Shown: positions 53,675-63,472, numbered from the stretch's first letter. The stretch is 64,000 nt of DNA from Microvirga arvi (GCF_016892765.1 NZ_JAFEMD010000010.1:62001-126000), one strand, 5' to 3'. Numbers and translations: made by a program. Notes: generated by a model not told the origin, from the letters alone.

Positions 53675-55051
53675 TCACGGCTGGCGCAAGACCGGCACGT
53701 TCTTTGGGTTGCTCAAGTCGAACGTCTTGTTCTTGAGCGGATCCTTGTTGGTGCCCTCGCTGGCATCGAAGCCGCGCCCCTGTCGGCCGGTCGGGCGGCC
53801 TCCCACAACCGGCAGTGCATTCGCGGTGCCGCGGAGTTCAGGAGCGGCCCCAGGAGGCAGGCTGGTCTGGTCTGCATCGGGCACCACCCGGTCCACCTCG
53901 GTGGCGTCGGGTGTCGGACGGCTCTTTTCCACCTGCCGCCAGCGGGTCACGTTGCGCTGATGCTGCTCATAGGTTTCGGCGAAGGCGTGACCACCTGAGC
54001 CATCGGCCACGAAGTAGAGATCCTTGGTCCGGGACGGATTGGCGACCGCCTCGAGCGCGGCCCGGCCGGGATTGGCGATGGGGCCGGGAGGCAGGCCTTC
54101 CACCACATAGGTGTTGTAGGGCGTCGCCGCCTCGATCTCGCTCCGCATGATGCCGCGGCCCAGGGTGCCCTTCCCGCCCACGAGCCCGTAGACGATGGTG
54201 GGATCGGACTGGAGCTTCATCCGCTTCATGAGGCGATTGATGAACACGCCGGCGACGCGTGTGCGCTCATCGGCGCGGCCCGTCTCCTTCTCCACGATGG
54301 AGGCCATGATGACGAGCTCCTGCGGCGACTTGATCGGCAGTTCAGGGGAGCGGCGCTGCCAGATCTGCTCGACCGCCTGACGCTGGGCCGTCTGCATGGT
54401 GCTGATGATCTGCTGGCGTGTCGTGCCGCGCTCGAACTTGTAGGTGTCCGGCAGGAGCGAGCCCTCACGCGGGGTCTCCGTCACATCTCCGGTGAGGATC
54501 TCGTGCTCGTAGAGACGGGCCACGATCTGCTCGCTGGTCAGCCCTTCGGGAACCGTGACCGTGTGCAGGATGGCCTTGCCCTGGATGAGCGTGTCGATGG
54601 CCTCGTCGACGCTGGTGCCGGCCTTGAACTGGAACTCGCCGGCTTTGAGCTGCCCGCGCTGGCGGTTCATGTAGGCATAGGCCTGGAACAGAAGAGGCTG
54701 CTCGATGACGCCCTCCTGCTTGAGGATCTGGGCGATCTCGCCGGTGCCGGTGTTGCGGGGGATCACCACGACCTTGTCGCTCTGCAGGGGCCCTTTGGAC
54801 GTCACCTCCTGCTGCAGCATGGAGAAGCCGAAGATACCGGCGATCGCAAAAGCGACCAGCAGGGTCAGCAGGCCGCTGAGGAGAGACAGCATGCCTCTGC
54901 GGCGGCGACGGAGCCTGGGCGGCGGCGGCGGAGCCATAGAGGGCTTGATAGCCTCGCTCGGGGACCGGGGCGCCAGACGGGGCTGCGACGATCCCTGATT
55001 GTCGGAATCGTCAACGGGAGACAGGAGGATCTTTTTCTTGCGTCCGAACAT
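53675..55051 (-). CDS. mltG: Endolytic transglycosylase MltG
   Basis: This 458-residue inner-membrane protein cleaves glycan strands within peptidoglycan. One N-terminal segment follows an Arg-rich stretch (RRRRRGMLSLLSGLLTLLVAF). The YceG domain carries the catalytic Glu in SIVEKETGRADERTRVAGVF near residue 253, then NRLMKRMKLQSDPTIVYG and GLPPGPIANPGRAAL. The C-terminal 100 residues form a Pro-rich extension ending DLSNPKNVPVLRQP, not present in all MltG. It lies between fabF and yicC on the minus strand. Confidence 0.93.
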   Translation of the reverse strand: MFGRKKKILLSPVDDSDNQGSSQPRLAPRSPSEAIKPSMAPPPPPRLRRRRRGMLSLLSGLLTLLVAFAIAGIFGFSMLQQEVTSKGPLQSDKVVVIPRNTGTGEIAQILKQEGVIEQPLLFQAYAYMNRQRGQLKAGEFQFKAGTSVDEAIDTLIQGKAILHTVTVPEGLTSEQIVARLYEHEILTGDVTETPREGSLLPDTYKFERGTTRQQIISTMQTAQRQAVEQIWQRRSPELPIKSPQELVIMASIVEKETGRADERTRVAGVFINRLMKRMKLQSDPTIVYGLVGGKGTLGRGIMRSEIEAATPYNTYVVEGLPPGPIANPGRAALEAVANPSRTKDLYFVADGSGGHAFAETYEQHQRNVTRWRQVEKSRPTPDATEVDRVVPDADQTSLPPGAAPELRGTANALPVVGGRPTGRQGRGFDASEGTNKDPLKNKTFDLSNPKNVPVLRQP

Positions 55052-55144
55052 TACGCCGCTTTTCTGGTACCGGCCGGCGGTCCTGCCGGTCCGCCGACAC
55101 CCTAGCAGGGATTATGGCGAAAAGCCGTAACGGCCCCGCCTTTC

Positions 55145-55256
55145 TCGCATCGGACTCAAAAGTGGAGTCCACTTTTGGGATTGATCTGATGCTCAATCTC
55201 CTTAGTGGCGCATCGTTGAAGCGGAAAACCGGGCCCCACCTTTCCGTACGATGCGC
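55145..55256. repeat. Composite palindromic repeat, copy B
   Basis: Read on the minus strand it contains GCGCATCGTACGGAAAGGTGG, then TTTTCCGC, then CGATGCGCC, followed by a spacer and CAAAAGTGGACTCCACTTTTG. On the plus strand the last part is CAAAAGTGGA-G-TCCACTTTTG (55157-55177), a perfect dyad. The end touches the fabF stop codon. It matches copy A at 43147-43236 in opposite orientation. Confidence 0.8.
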
Positions 55257-56518
55257 TATGATACGCGACGAAGAATGAGCGAAGCGTTAGTTCCGCCGAA
55301 TCCGAAGGAATTCGACAAGGCTACGTCGACGTCCTTGCGTTTGGCCTGCTTCGGCACGAGATCGATAGCCGTCTCCACCGACGGATTGTCGAGGTTGATG
55401 GTCGGCGGAATGATGCCGTCGCGGATGGCCAGGATCGAGAAGATCGCCTCGACGGCGCCGGCGGCGCCGAGAAGGTGGCCGATGGCCGACTTGGTGGAGG
55501 ACATGGACAGCTTGCCGGCGGCATTACCCATGATCCGCTCGACAGCCTTCAGCTCCAGTTCGTCGCCGAGAGGCGTCGAGGTGCCGTGAGCATTGACGTA
55601 GTCGATCTCGGAGACCGGAATGCCGGCACGCTTCAGGGCTGCGGCCATGCAGCGATAGGCGCCGTCGCCATCCTCGGACGGCGAGGTGATGTGGTAGGCG
55701 TCGCCCGAAAGGCCATAGCCGATGACCTCGGCATAGATCTTGGCGCCGCGGGCCTTGGCGTGCTCGTATTCCTCGAGAACCACGATTCCGGCACCCTCGC
55801 CCATGACGAAGCCGTCGCGGTCCTTGTCATAGGGGCGCGAGGCGCGGGTCGGGTCGTCGTTGTAATTGGTCGACAGGGCCCGGCAGGCGGCGAAGCCAGC
55901 GATCGAGAGCCGGTTGATGGGCGATTCCGCACCGCCGGCCACCATGACGTCCGCATCGCCCAGCGCGATGAGGCGCGCGGCGTCGCCGATGGCATGGGAG
56001 CCGGTGGAGCAGGCCGTCACCACCGCATGGTTGGGACCCTTCAGGCCGTGCTCGATGGACACGTAGCCGCCGGCCAGATTGATGAGGCGGCCGGGGATGA
56101 AGAAGGGCGAGATCCGGCGCGGACCACGCTCGATGAGAGTGGCGGAAGCCTCGTAGATGCCGCCGATGCCGCCGATGCCGGAGCCGATCAGCACGCCGGT
56201 GGCGCACTGGTCCTCATAGGATGTGGGCTCCCAGCCGGAATCGCGCAGCGCCATCGTGGAAGCCGCCATGGCATAGACGATGAAGGGGTCGACCTTGCGC
56301 TGCTCCTTCGGCTCCATCCACTCATCGGCATTGAAGGTGCCGCTGGAGCCGTCGCCGCGCGGGATCTGGCAGGCAATCTGGCAGGCCAGGTCGTCGACCT
56401 GGAAATCCGTGATCTTGCCGGCGCCGCTCTGCCCCTCGACGAGGCGCGACCATGTGGCATCGACCCCGCTGCCCAGCGGAGTGACCATGCCAAGACCTGT
56501 GACAACTACCCGGCGCAT
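55256..56518 (-). CDS. fabF: 3-oxoacyl-ACP synthase II
   Basis: This 420-residue enzyme extends acyl chains by condensing acyl-ACP with malonyl-ACP. The active site Cys is in VVTACSTGSHAIG near residue 170, with the two His in VNAHGTSTPLGD and STKSAIGHLLGAAGAVE. The ATG at 56518 has AGGA about five bases upstream; the frame stays open to 56635. acpP is upstream with a 67-base gap. mltG is downstream. Confidence 0.95.
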   Translation of the reverse strand: MRRVVVTGLGMVTPLGSGVDATWSRLVEGQSGAGKITDFQVDDLACQIACQIPRGDGSSGTFNADEWMEPKEQRKVDPFIVYAMAASTMALRDSGWEPTSYEDQCATGVLIGSGIGGIGGIYEASATLIERGPRRISPFFIPGRLINLAGGYVSIEHGLKGPNHAVVTACSTGSHAIGDAARLIALGDADVMVAGGAESPINRLSIAGFAACRALSTNYNDDPTRASRPYDKDRDGFVMGEGAGIVVLEEYEHAKARGAKIYAEVIGYGLSGDAYHITSPSEDGDGAYRCMAAALKRAGIPVSEIDYVNAHGTSTPLGDELELKAVERIMGNAAGKLSMSSTKSAIGHLLGAAGAVEAIFSILAIRDGIIPPTINLDNPSVETAIDLVPKQAKRKDVDVALSNSFGFGGTNASLILRRVS

Positions 56519-56585
56519 GAATTCCTGCCCTATCGATTGATAAAATTCGGGCGTCGGATGAGTCACCCGACGCCCGGCCAGCTCT

Positions 56586-56822
56586 TTAGGCTGCGTTCTT
56601 CTCGAGGAAGCGGATGGCGTCACCGACCGTAACAATGGTCTCAGCCGCGTCGTCCGGGATCTCGACGTTGAACTCTTCCTCGAACGCCATCACCAGCTCG
56701 ACCGTATCCAGGCTGTCGGCGCCCAGGTCGTCGATGAAGTTGGCATTGTCGGTCACCTTGTCGGCTTCGACGCCGAGGTGCTCGACAACAATCTTCTTCA
56801 CGCGATCAGCGACGTCACTCAT
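56586..56822 (-). CDS. acpP: Acyl carrier protein
   Basis: This 78-residue acidic protein carries acyl chains on a phosphopantetheine arm. The attachment Ser lies in [21 protein letters not shown], near residue 36. It opens with [26 protein letters not shown] precedes the ATG. It lies between fabG and fabF, the usual order. A 234-base gap separates it from fabG, so it may have its own promoter, which would fit the high demand for ACP. Confidence 0.97.
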   Translation of the reverse strand: MSDVADRVKKIVVEHLGVEADKVTDNANFIDDLGADSLDTVELVMAFEEEFNVEIPDDAAETIVTVGDAIRFLEKNAA

Positions 56823-57056
56823 CGTTTTTTCCTCAGTGGCTGCCGCCTCAGGATTGGGCGGATTAAAGAAATCAAATTAGATCAGCTGTTCAGCTGACAA
56901 CGCTGAAACGGCTACCCTGCGCCGTGCAAAGCCGCATTTTTTAGCGCCGGTCAACCCCTTTGACCTGATCGAAACCATGCTTAACACAAGCTTATCCCGT
57001 CTGGCGAGGGGTGAACGGCACCTGCAAACAGATTCCGGAAACGGCCATAAGTTCCT

Positions 57057-57794
57057 TTAGAACATGGCCATTCCGCCATTCACGTGCAGGGTCTGGCCCG
57101 TGACGTAGGCGGCCTCGGCGGACGCAAGATAGACGACGGAAGAGGCGATTTCGTCGCCCTGACCCAGACGTCCCATGGGGATCGTGCCCAGGATGCCCTC
57201 ACGCTGCTTGTCGTTGAGGACGTCGGTCATGGGCGACTCGATGAAGCCCGGAGCGACGCAGTTCACCGTGATGTTGCGGCTCGCCACCTCGGCGGCGAGC
57301 GCCTTGGTCATGCCGATGAGCCCGGCCTTTGAGGCGGCGTAGTTGCCCTGCCCGGGATTGCCGGTGGAGCCCACCACGGAACCGATATTGACGATCCGGC
57401 CGTAGCGGCGACGCATCATCCCCTTCACCGCCGCCCGCGACAGGCGGAAGGAGGCGGTGAGATTCACGGCGATCACCGTATCCCACTCCTCGTCCTTCAT
57501 GCGCATGAACAGGTTGTCCTTGGTCACGCCGGCATTGTTGACCAGGATGTCGAGCCCCTCCATGGCCGCCTCGGCCGCCGGGACGAGAGCCTCGACCGAA
57601 TCCTTGTCAGAGAGGTTGGCCTCGACCACATGGACCCGCTCGCCCAGCGACGAGGCGAGCTCGTCGAGGGCAGCGCGGCGGGTTCCGGAGAGGGTCACGG
57701 TCGCGCCCTGGGCGTGGAGGGCGCGGGCGATGGCGCCGCCGATGCCGCCCGTGGCGCCGGTGACGAGAGCCTTGCGGCCGGTGAGATCGAACAT
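57057..57794 (-). CDS. fabG: 3-oxoacyl-ACP reductase
   Basis: This 245-residue short-chain dehydrogenase reduces the 3-oxo group with NADPH. The nucleotide motif GATGGIGGAIARAL is near residue 15, NNAG near 86, and the active-site Ser/Tyr/Lys lie in IVNIGSVVGSTGNPGQGNYAASKAG. AGGAG precedes the ATG by seven bases. It follows fabD with a short gap. Confidence 0.97.
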   Translation of the reverse strand: MFDLTGRKALVTGATGGIGGAIARALHAQGATVTLSGTRRAALDELASSLGERVHVVEANLSDKDSVEALVPAAEAAMEGLDILVNNAGVTKDNLFMRMKDEEWDTVIAVNLTASFRLSRAAVKGMMRRRYGRIVNIGSVVGSTGNPGQGNYAASKAGLIGMTKALAAEVASRNITVNCVAPGFIESPMTDVLNDKQREGILGTIPMGRLGQGDEIASSVVYLASAEAAYVTGQTLHVNGGMAMF

Positions 57795-57806
57795 GCAGGG
57801 CTCCTC

Positions 57807-58754
57807 TTATCCGTTCAGGGACGCCTTGAAGGCGGCAATATCCTCAGGCCCACCGATGGCAGCGGCCGAAGCCCCTGCCGCGATGCGTTTCACAAGGCCG
57901 GTCAGCACCTTGCCCGAGCCGACCTCATAGAATGAATCAACGCCCTGAGCCGCCATGTAAGCCACGCTCTCGCGCCAGCGCACGGTGCCGGTGACCTGGC
58001 GGACAAGGGCATCACGGATCGCGGCCGGATCGGTGATGGGGGCTGCCTCCACATTCGCCACGACCGGAACGACCGGGGCGCTCACCTTCACGCTGTCCAG
58101 AGCTTCTCGCATGGCGTCAGCCGCCGGCTGCATGAGGGCGCAATGGAAGGGGGCGGACACAGCCAGCATGACGGCGCGCTTGGCGCCCTTGGTCTGAGCC
58201 AAGGCCACCGCCCGCTCGACCGCGGCCTTGTGACCGGACACCACGACCTGGGCCCCGCCGTTGTCGTTGGCTGCATCGCAGACCTCGCCCTGAGCTGCCT
58301 CGCGGGCGACTTCGAGGGCCGCGTCATATTCGAGGCCCAGAAGCGCCGCCATGGCGCCCTGCCCCAAGGGAACGGCATTCTGCATGGCGTTCCCGCGGAT
58401 CCTCAGAAGCCGGGCCGTATCGGAGATGGATAGGCTGCCGGCAGCGGCAAGCGCCGAATACTCGCCGAGCGAGTGGCCAGCCACGTAGGCAGCATGCTTC
58501 TTGAGATCAAGACCGGCCTCGGCCTCCAGGACGCGGATCGCCGCCAGGCTGACCGCCATCAGGGCTGGCTGGGTATTGGCCGTGAGGGTCAGGTCCTCCG
58601 CCGGCCCCTCCCACATGAGGGTGGAGAGCTTCTGGGAGAGAGCCTCATCCACCTCGTCGAAAACGGCCTTAGCCTGCGGAAAGGCATCGGCAAGGGCCTT
58701 GCCCATCCCGACCGTCTGGCTTCCCTGGCCGGGGAAAATGAATGCGCGCGTCAT
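57807..58754 (-). CDS. fabD: Malonyl-CoA:ACP transacylase
   Basis: This 315-residue enzyme loads malonyl from CoA to ACP. The catalytic Ser is in GHSLGEYSALAAAG near residue 92, the opening is RAFIFPGQGSQTVGMGK. I chose ATG 58754 because the family opening follows directly; the same frame is open to 58799. It is the first gene in the fab block, transcribed from the divergent gap shared with rpoZ. Confidence 0.96.
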   Translation of the reverse strand: MTRAFIFPGQGSQTVGMGKALADAFPQAKAVFDEVDEALSQKLSTLMWEGPAEDLTLTANTQPALMAVSLAAIRVLEAEAGLDLKKHAAYVAGHSLGEYSALAAAGSLSISDTARLLRIRGNAMQNAVPLGQGAMAALLGLEYDAALEVAREAAQGEVCDAANDNGGAQVVVSGHKAAVERAVALAQTKGAKRAVMLAVSAPFHCALMQPAADAMREALDSVKVSAPVVPVVANVEAAPITDPAAIRDALVRQVTGTVRWRESVAYMAAQGVDSFYEVGSGKVLTGLVKRIAAGASAAAIGGPEDIAAFKASLNG

Positions 58755-59168
58755 CAGGAATGGAACCCTCAGTTCAACGAATCCGCGCGGGACTCGCACC
58801 CGGAAGGCAAGGAGTCAAGGCGGAGAGCGTTCCGCTTCGCACTTGACCTGTGATCAGATAAGGCGCCGCCACCCCCGCAGCATCTGCCGGTTGACCGGAG
58901 GCCTCTGCAGGCTCAGCTGGCTCAGGACATCGTCAGGACATGACCGAGACTTCTCAGAACGGAACTCAAGGTTCTCAAGATCAATCCTCTCAGGCTTAAC
59001 CTTAGGAAACACTACCCAGCCCGGATTACCTCCGCCGTGCGCCCTCACACGTGACCGCCGGCTTGGGGCCAAGCTCCTGCCACAGGACGCATCCTCTTGT
59101 TTTCTTGAGACAACCGGTGTATCCGGTCCCCCTTCCGATATTCCTTGAACCTGAAGAAGGAGCCCCGC
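58755..59168. other. Divergent intergenic region between fabD and rpoZ
   Basis: About 414 bases with no ORF that I trust on either strand. It should hold promoters of both the fab block and rpoZ. A small inverted repeat CCGGTGTATCCGG lies near 59115-59127. I found no RNA gene, and no box good enough to enter as a promoter. Confidence 0.6.
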
Positions 59169-59576
59169 ATGGCTCGCGTGACCGTCGAAGACTGCATCGA
59201 CAAGGTCGACAACCGGTTTGAGCTCGTGCTGCTGGCCAGCCACCGGGCCCGCCTCATTTCGTCGGGCTCGCCCCTCACCATCGACCGCGACCGCGACAAG
59301 AACCCGGTCGTGGCGCTTCGTGAGATCGCGGACGAGACCATCGCTCCGGACGACCTGAAGGAGCAGCTCATCCACTCCATGCAGAAGTATGTCGAGGTGG
59401 ATGAGCCGGAGGCCGAAGCCGTTCCGATGCTCAGCAACACCGCCGCTGCTCCCTCCACGGGCAGCGACAACGACGCAGACGTGCAGTTCGACCGCATGAG
59501 CGAGGACGACCTGCTCCGGGGCCTCGAGGGCCTCGTGCCCCCGAGCAGCAGCGCGGACGACGACGACCGCGAATAA
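59169..59576 (+). CDS. rpoZ: RNA polymerase omega subunit
   Basis: This 135-residue small subunit helps assemble RNA polymerase and binds ppGpp in proteobacteria. The opening [30 protein letters not shown] is diagnostic. The C-terminal 60 residues are acidic and low-complexity, as in Hyphomicrobiales. I chose ATG 59169 (AAGGAG eight bases upstream) over TTG 59145. A strong terminator follows. rsh lies next. Confidence 0.96.
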   Translation: MARVTVEDCIDKVDNRFELVLLASHRARLISSGSPLTIDRDRDKNPVVALREIADETIAPDDLKEQLIHSMQKYVEVDEPEAEAVPMLSNTAAAPSTGSDNDADVQFDRMSEDDLLRGLEGLVPPSSSADDDDRE

Positions 59577-59596
59577 GCGGCCAATAACCCTTTTTC

Positions 59597-59625
59597 AAAA
59601 GCCCGGCTCTCGGCCGGGCTTTTTT
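59597..59625 (+). terminator. Rho-independent terminator after rpoZ
   Basis: AAAAGCCCGGC pairs with GCCGGGC and a run of T (59601-59607, loop TCTCG, 59613-59619, T-run after). Classic polarity on the plus strand, 20 bases after the stop. Confidence 0.92.
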
Positions 59626-59764
59626 GTTGGCCGCGGCTTAACCACGACCTGCATGCCTGCCCTGCGGCAAGCTATTCAGCTTGCGATCGGAAGACGTTGT
59701 ACAATATCTTCAATACCTTCGTGACTTCAGCAAAATAGATCGGGCCAAAGGAGATTCCGGCCGC

Positions 59765-61936
59765 ATGATGCGCCAGTACGAACTCGTCGAGCGGGTCAAG
59801 CGCTACAACCCCTCCACCGACGAGGCGCTTCTCAACCGTGCTTACGTGTATGCCATGATGGCCCATGGCACCCAGAAGCGCGCATCCGGCGACCTGTTCT
59901 TCGGCCACCCTCTCGAGGTGGCCGCCATCCTGACCGACCTCAAGCTCGACGACGCCACCATCGCGGCGGCTGTCCTTCACGATACGGTAGAGGACACCCA
60001 GGCGACGCTCGAGGAGATCAACAGGACGTTCGGTCCGCAGATCGGTGCCCTCGTCGACGGCCTGACGAAGATCAAGCGGCTCGACCTCGTCTCCAAGCGG
60101 GCGGCTCAAGGGGAAAACTTCCGCAAGCTGCTTCTGGCGGTTGCCGACGACGTGCGCGTCCTCCTGGTCAAGCTCGCCGACCGCCTGCACAACATGCGCA
60201 CGCTCCAGTTCATGCCGCCGGAGAAGCGCAAGCGCATCGCCGAGGAGACCCTCGACATCTATGCGCCGCTGGCCGGCCGCATGGGTATCCAGGAGATGCG
60301 CGAGGAGCTGGAGGAGCTGTCCTTCCAGAACCTCGATCCGGAGGCCTATGAGGCCATCAAGCGCCATCTGCACGAGCTCTCCACCAAGAGCGAGAAGCTC
60401 GTCGACGAGATCGAACGCACGCTGACCACCAAGCTGCGCGCGCAGGGGATCGAAGCCGAGGTCACGGGCCGCCAGAAGCGGCCCTATTCCATCTGGCGCA
60501 AGATGGAGCGGAAATCCGTCTCCTTCGAGCAATTGTCCGACATTTTCGCCTTCCGGATCATCGTCAACACCATCGACGAATGCTACCGGGCGCTCGGCAT
60601 CGTCCATACCAGCTGGCCCATGGTGCCGGGGCGGTACAAGGACTACATCTCGACCCCGAAGCAGAACGACTACCGCTCGATCCACACCACGGTGATCGGC
60701 CCCGGCAGCCAGCGCGTGGAACTCCAGATCCGCACCGGGGACATGGACGAGGTGGCGGAATTCGGCATTGCGGCGCATGCCCTCTACAAGGAGGGCGTCA
60801 ACGACAATTCCCGCCTCGCCAAGGAAAGCCGGGCCTATCAGTGGCTGCGGCGCACCATCGACCTCCTGGCCGAGGGCGACAATCCGGAGGAGTTCCTCGA
60901 GCACACGAAGCTCGAACTCTTCCACGACCAGGTCTTCTGCTTCACGCCCAAGGGCCGCCTGATTGCCCTGCCCCGCGGCGCGACGCCGATCGACTTCGCC
61001 TATGCGGTGCACACCGACGTCGGCAACACGGCGGTCGGCTGCAAGATCAACGGCCGCATGGCGCCGCTTCTCACCGAGCTGCAGAACGGTGACGAGGTCG
61101 AGATCGTGCGCGCCGAGGGCCAGACGCCGCCGGCGGCCTGGGAGTCCCTCGTGGTCACCGGCAAGGCGCGCGCCTCGATCCGCCGCGCCACACGGGCGGC
61201 CGTGCGCCGCCAATATACCGGCCTCGGCCACCAGATCCTGGAGCGTGCTTTCGAGCGTGCCGGCCGGCCCTTCTCCGACGAGAAGCTCAAGGGCGCCCTT
61301 CCCCGGCTGGCTCGAGCCTCCGCCGAGGATGTTCTGGCGGCGGTCGGCCGTGGCGAGATGTTCTCAGGCGACGTGGTGCGGGCCGTCTATCCCGACTATC
61401 TCGAGGAGAGGCGCTCCGGCAGCGACGGCAAGGGCGGTGGGCAACCCGACGGCGCGACCAAGAAAAGCGCGGGCGAGCATTCGAGCGGCATCCCGATCCG
61501 CGGCCTCAACACGGACATGCCGATCCACTTCGCCCCCGAAGGCGGGGCCGTGCCGGGCGACCGCATCGTCGGCATTCTGACCCCCGGCGAGGGTGTGACG
61601 ATCTACCCGATCCAGTCATCGTCGCTCGCAGCCTTCGACAATGAGCCCGACCGCTGGATCGACGTGCGGTGGGACCTGGAATCCGACTCCACCCAGCGAT
61701 TCCCGGCGCGCATCAAGCTGCAGTCGATCAACGAGCCCGGATCGCTGGCCCAGATCACCCAGGTGATCGCCGATCACGACGGCAACATCGACAACGTCTC
61801 CATGAAGCGGCGCACGCAGGACTTCACCGATATGACCATCGACCTGACGGTCTGGGATTTGAAGCATCTCAATGCCATCATCGCCGAGCTGCGCGCCAAG
61901 CGCGTGGTGAGTCGCGTCGACCGCGTAACCGGATAG
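59765..61936 (+). CDS. rsh: Bifunctional (p)ppGpp synthetase/hydrolase
   Basis: This 723-residue RelA/SpoT-family enzyme makes and breaks (p)ppGpp in the stringent response. The HD hydrolase domain has HDTVED at residues 72-77, after GHPLEVAAILTDL. The synthetase domain has GRYKDYISTPKQNDYRSIHT, TGS follows with FCFTPKGRLIALPRGATPID, then an ACT domain near the end (NEPGSLAQITQVIADHDGN). Both activities look intact. I chose ATG 59765 as in relatives; ATG 59768 is equal. A longer TTG reading from 59681 is possible. It lies after rpoZ, whose product binds ppGpp. Confidence 0.95.
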   Translation: MMRQYELVERVKRYNPSTDEALLNRAYVYAMMAHGTQKRASGDLFFGHPLEVAAILTDLKLDDATIAAAVLHDTVEDTQATLEEINRTFGPQIGALVDGLTKIKRLDLVSKRAAQGENFRKLLLAVADDVRVLLVKLADRLHNMRTLQFMPPEKRKRIAEETLDIYAPLAGRMGIQEMREELEELSFQNLDPEAYEAIKRHLHELSTKSEKLVDEIERTLTTKLRAQGIEAEVTGRQKRPYSIWRKMERKSVSFEQLSDIFAFRIIVNTIDECYRALGIVHTSWPMVPGRYKDYISTPKQNDYRSIHTTVIGPGSQRVELQIRTGDMDEVAEFGIAAHALYKEGVNDNSRLAKESRAYQWLRRTIDLLAEGDNPEEFLEHTKLELFHDQVFCFTPKGRLIALPRGATPIDFAYAVHTDVGNTAVGCKINGRMAPLLTELQNGDEVEIVRAEGQTPPAAWESLVVTGKARASIRRATRAAVRRQYTGLGHQILERAFERAGRPFSDEKLKGALPRLARASAEDVLAAVGRGEMFSGDVVRAVYPDYLEERRSGSDGKGGGQPDGATKKSAGEHSSGIPIRGLNTDMPIHFAPEGGAVPGDRIVGILTPGEGVTIYPIQSSSLAAFDNEPDRWIDVRWDLESDSTQRFPARIKLQSINEPGSLAQITQVIADHDGNIDNVSMKRRTQDFTDMTIDLTVWDLKHLNAIIAELRAKRVVSRVDRVTG

Positions 61937-61941
61937 AACCC

Positions 61942-62643
61942 ATGTCAGCTAAACCTCGCATCGCCGTCATCATGGACGAGAACACCAGTGGCGACGGCAC
62001 GCGCTACGAGACGACGAAGGCTTATTTCGTCGCCGTCCAGCGCGCCGGAGGACTTCCCTTCGGCATTCCGTATGTCGATGAGATGATCGATCTGGTGACC
62101 GAGGAGTTCGACGGCTTCGTGAGCGTCGGCGGGCGCATCCGCTTTCCTCGCGACTGGTACGCCCCCGGCGATGAATCACGCTATCCATCCTCGGAGCGGC
62201 TCGAGGTCGAGCAGGCGCTCATGCGCGGGTTCCTCGATCGCGACAAGCCGGTGCTCGGCATCTGCAACGGCATGCAGATGCTCGCCTGCCTCCATGGCAG
62301 CCGCATGGTGCACGAGGTGCGCAAAACCGGCTCGCATATTCTCATCCATGACGATCGGACCGCCATGCACTCCGTCGAGATCGTGCCGGGTACGGTGCTT
62401 TCGCGCATCCTGGGCACAGCAAGACTCGAGGTGAACAGCCGTCATCAGGAAGCCGTCGTTGCCGTGTCCGATCAAGCCGTCGTGGCCGCCAGGGCGGATG
62501 ATGGTGTGATCGAGGCCGTCGAGATTCCTGCCAAGCGTTTCGCCATCGGCGTCCAGTGGCATCCGGAGGCCTTCGCGACCCAGGACAATCCCGGCAACAG
62601 ATTGTTCAGCGCGTTCGTGCAGGCAGCGCAACGGCGCCCCTGA
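61942..62643 (+). CDS. Class I glutamine-amidotransferase-like peptidase (C26)
   Basis: This encodes 233 residues. The nucleophile Cys is in GICNGMQMLACL, and the His/Glu of the triad lie in VQWHPEAF near the C-terminus. The N-terminus (RIAVIMDENTSGDGTRYETTK) fits gamma-glutamyl-GABA hydrolase-like proteins (PuuD family). Substrate is not known. The ATG lies six bases after rsh. No strong ribosome site is visible, so coupled translation with rsh is likely. Confidence 0.85.
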   Translation: MSAKPRIAVIMDENTSGDGTRYETTKAYFVAVQRAGGLPFGIPYVDEMIDLVTEEFDGFVSVGGRIRFPRDWYAPGDESRYPSSERLEVEQALMRGFLDRDKPVLGICNGMQMLACLHGSRMVHEVRKTGSHILIHDDRTAMHSVEIVPGTVLSRILGTARLEVNSRHQEAVVAVSDQAVVAARADDGVIEAVEIPAKRFAIGVQWHPEAFATQDNPGNRLFSAFVQAAQRRP

Positions 62644-62665
62644 AGAGGCACCCCAGGAATCCCCG

Positions 62666-63388
62666 ATGACCGTCACCGTTCTTGGTCTCGATGCCGACGA
62701 CACGCTCTGGCACAACGAAACCTTCTACCAGCTGACGCGCCAGCGCTTCAACGAACTGCTCTCGGACTTCGTCGATGCGGAAAGGCTCGAAGGGGAGATA
62801 ACGGCGACGGAAAAGCGCAATCTCGGCCTCTACGGCTATGGCGCGAAGGGCTTCACGCTCTCGATGCTTGAGACTGCCCTTCTGGTGAGCAACGGTAGTG
62901 TCTCAAGCCACGCCGTCAGCGAGATCCTCGCCGTGGGCCGTGAGCTGATGAACCATCCCGTGGAGCCACTGCCCGGTGTTCATGAGGCGCTCGAAGCGCT
63001 CTCGGCGGCATACAGGCTCGTGCTGATCACCAAGGGCGACCTGTTCCATCAGGAATCGAAGCTCGCCGCCTCCGGCCTCGGCCGTTTCTTCTCGGGCGTC
63101 GAGATCGTCAGTGAGAAGAAGGCAGAGACCTATGCCCGCATCTTCTCGCGCCATGGCACGGGACCTGAGCACGCTGCGATGGCCGGCAATTCCGTGCGCT
63201 CTGATGTGCTGCCTGCCCTCGAAGCCGGCAGCTATGCGGCGCTCATTCCATTTCACTTGGTCTGGGCGCATGAGGATGCGCCACTCCCCACCGACCATCC
63301 ACGCTTCGCCGAGTTGCCGTCGCTCGCGGATTTGCCGCGATGGTTGTCCGGGGTATCAAATGAGGGTGGCCTCTTCGGCCGCTCATGA
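62666..63388 (+). CDS. HAD family hydrolase
   Basis: This 240-residue hydrolase carries the HAD first motif VLGLDADDTLWHNETF near residues 4-19, the Ser/Thr motif in VLITKGD and the last acidic motif in MAGNSVRSDVLPALEAG. Many relatives are phosphatases on small phosphate esters; the substrate is unknown. AGGA lies seven bases before the ATG. It lies between the C26 gene and pyrE. Confidence 0.88.
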   Translation: MTVTVLGLDADDTLWHNETFYQLTRQRFNELLSDFVDAERLEGEITATEKRNLGLYGYGAKGFTLSMLETALLVSNGSVSSHAVSEILAVGRELMNHPVEPLPGVHEALEALSAAYRLVLITKGDLFHQESKLAASGLGRFFSGVEIVSEKKAETYARIFSRHGTGPEHAAMAGNSVRSDVLPALEAGSYAALIPFHLVWAHEDAPLPTDHPRFAELPSLADLPRWLSGVSNEGGLFGRS

Positions 63389-63472
63389 GATCCCGGTGAG
63401 AGGGCCTTCTTCTCGCTTTCCCTTGCCTCTCGTTCGACAGACTGCCAAAAGCCCTTGAGCAGGAGACGCCCC

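Noticed and set aside
58755..59168. Possible tRNA or tmRNA in the fabD-rpoZ gap
   Set aside because: I found no cloverleaf or tmRNA-like ends; only short inverted repeats.
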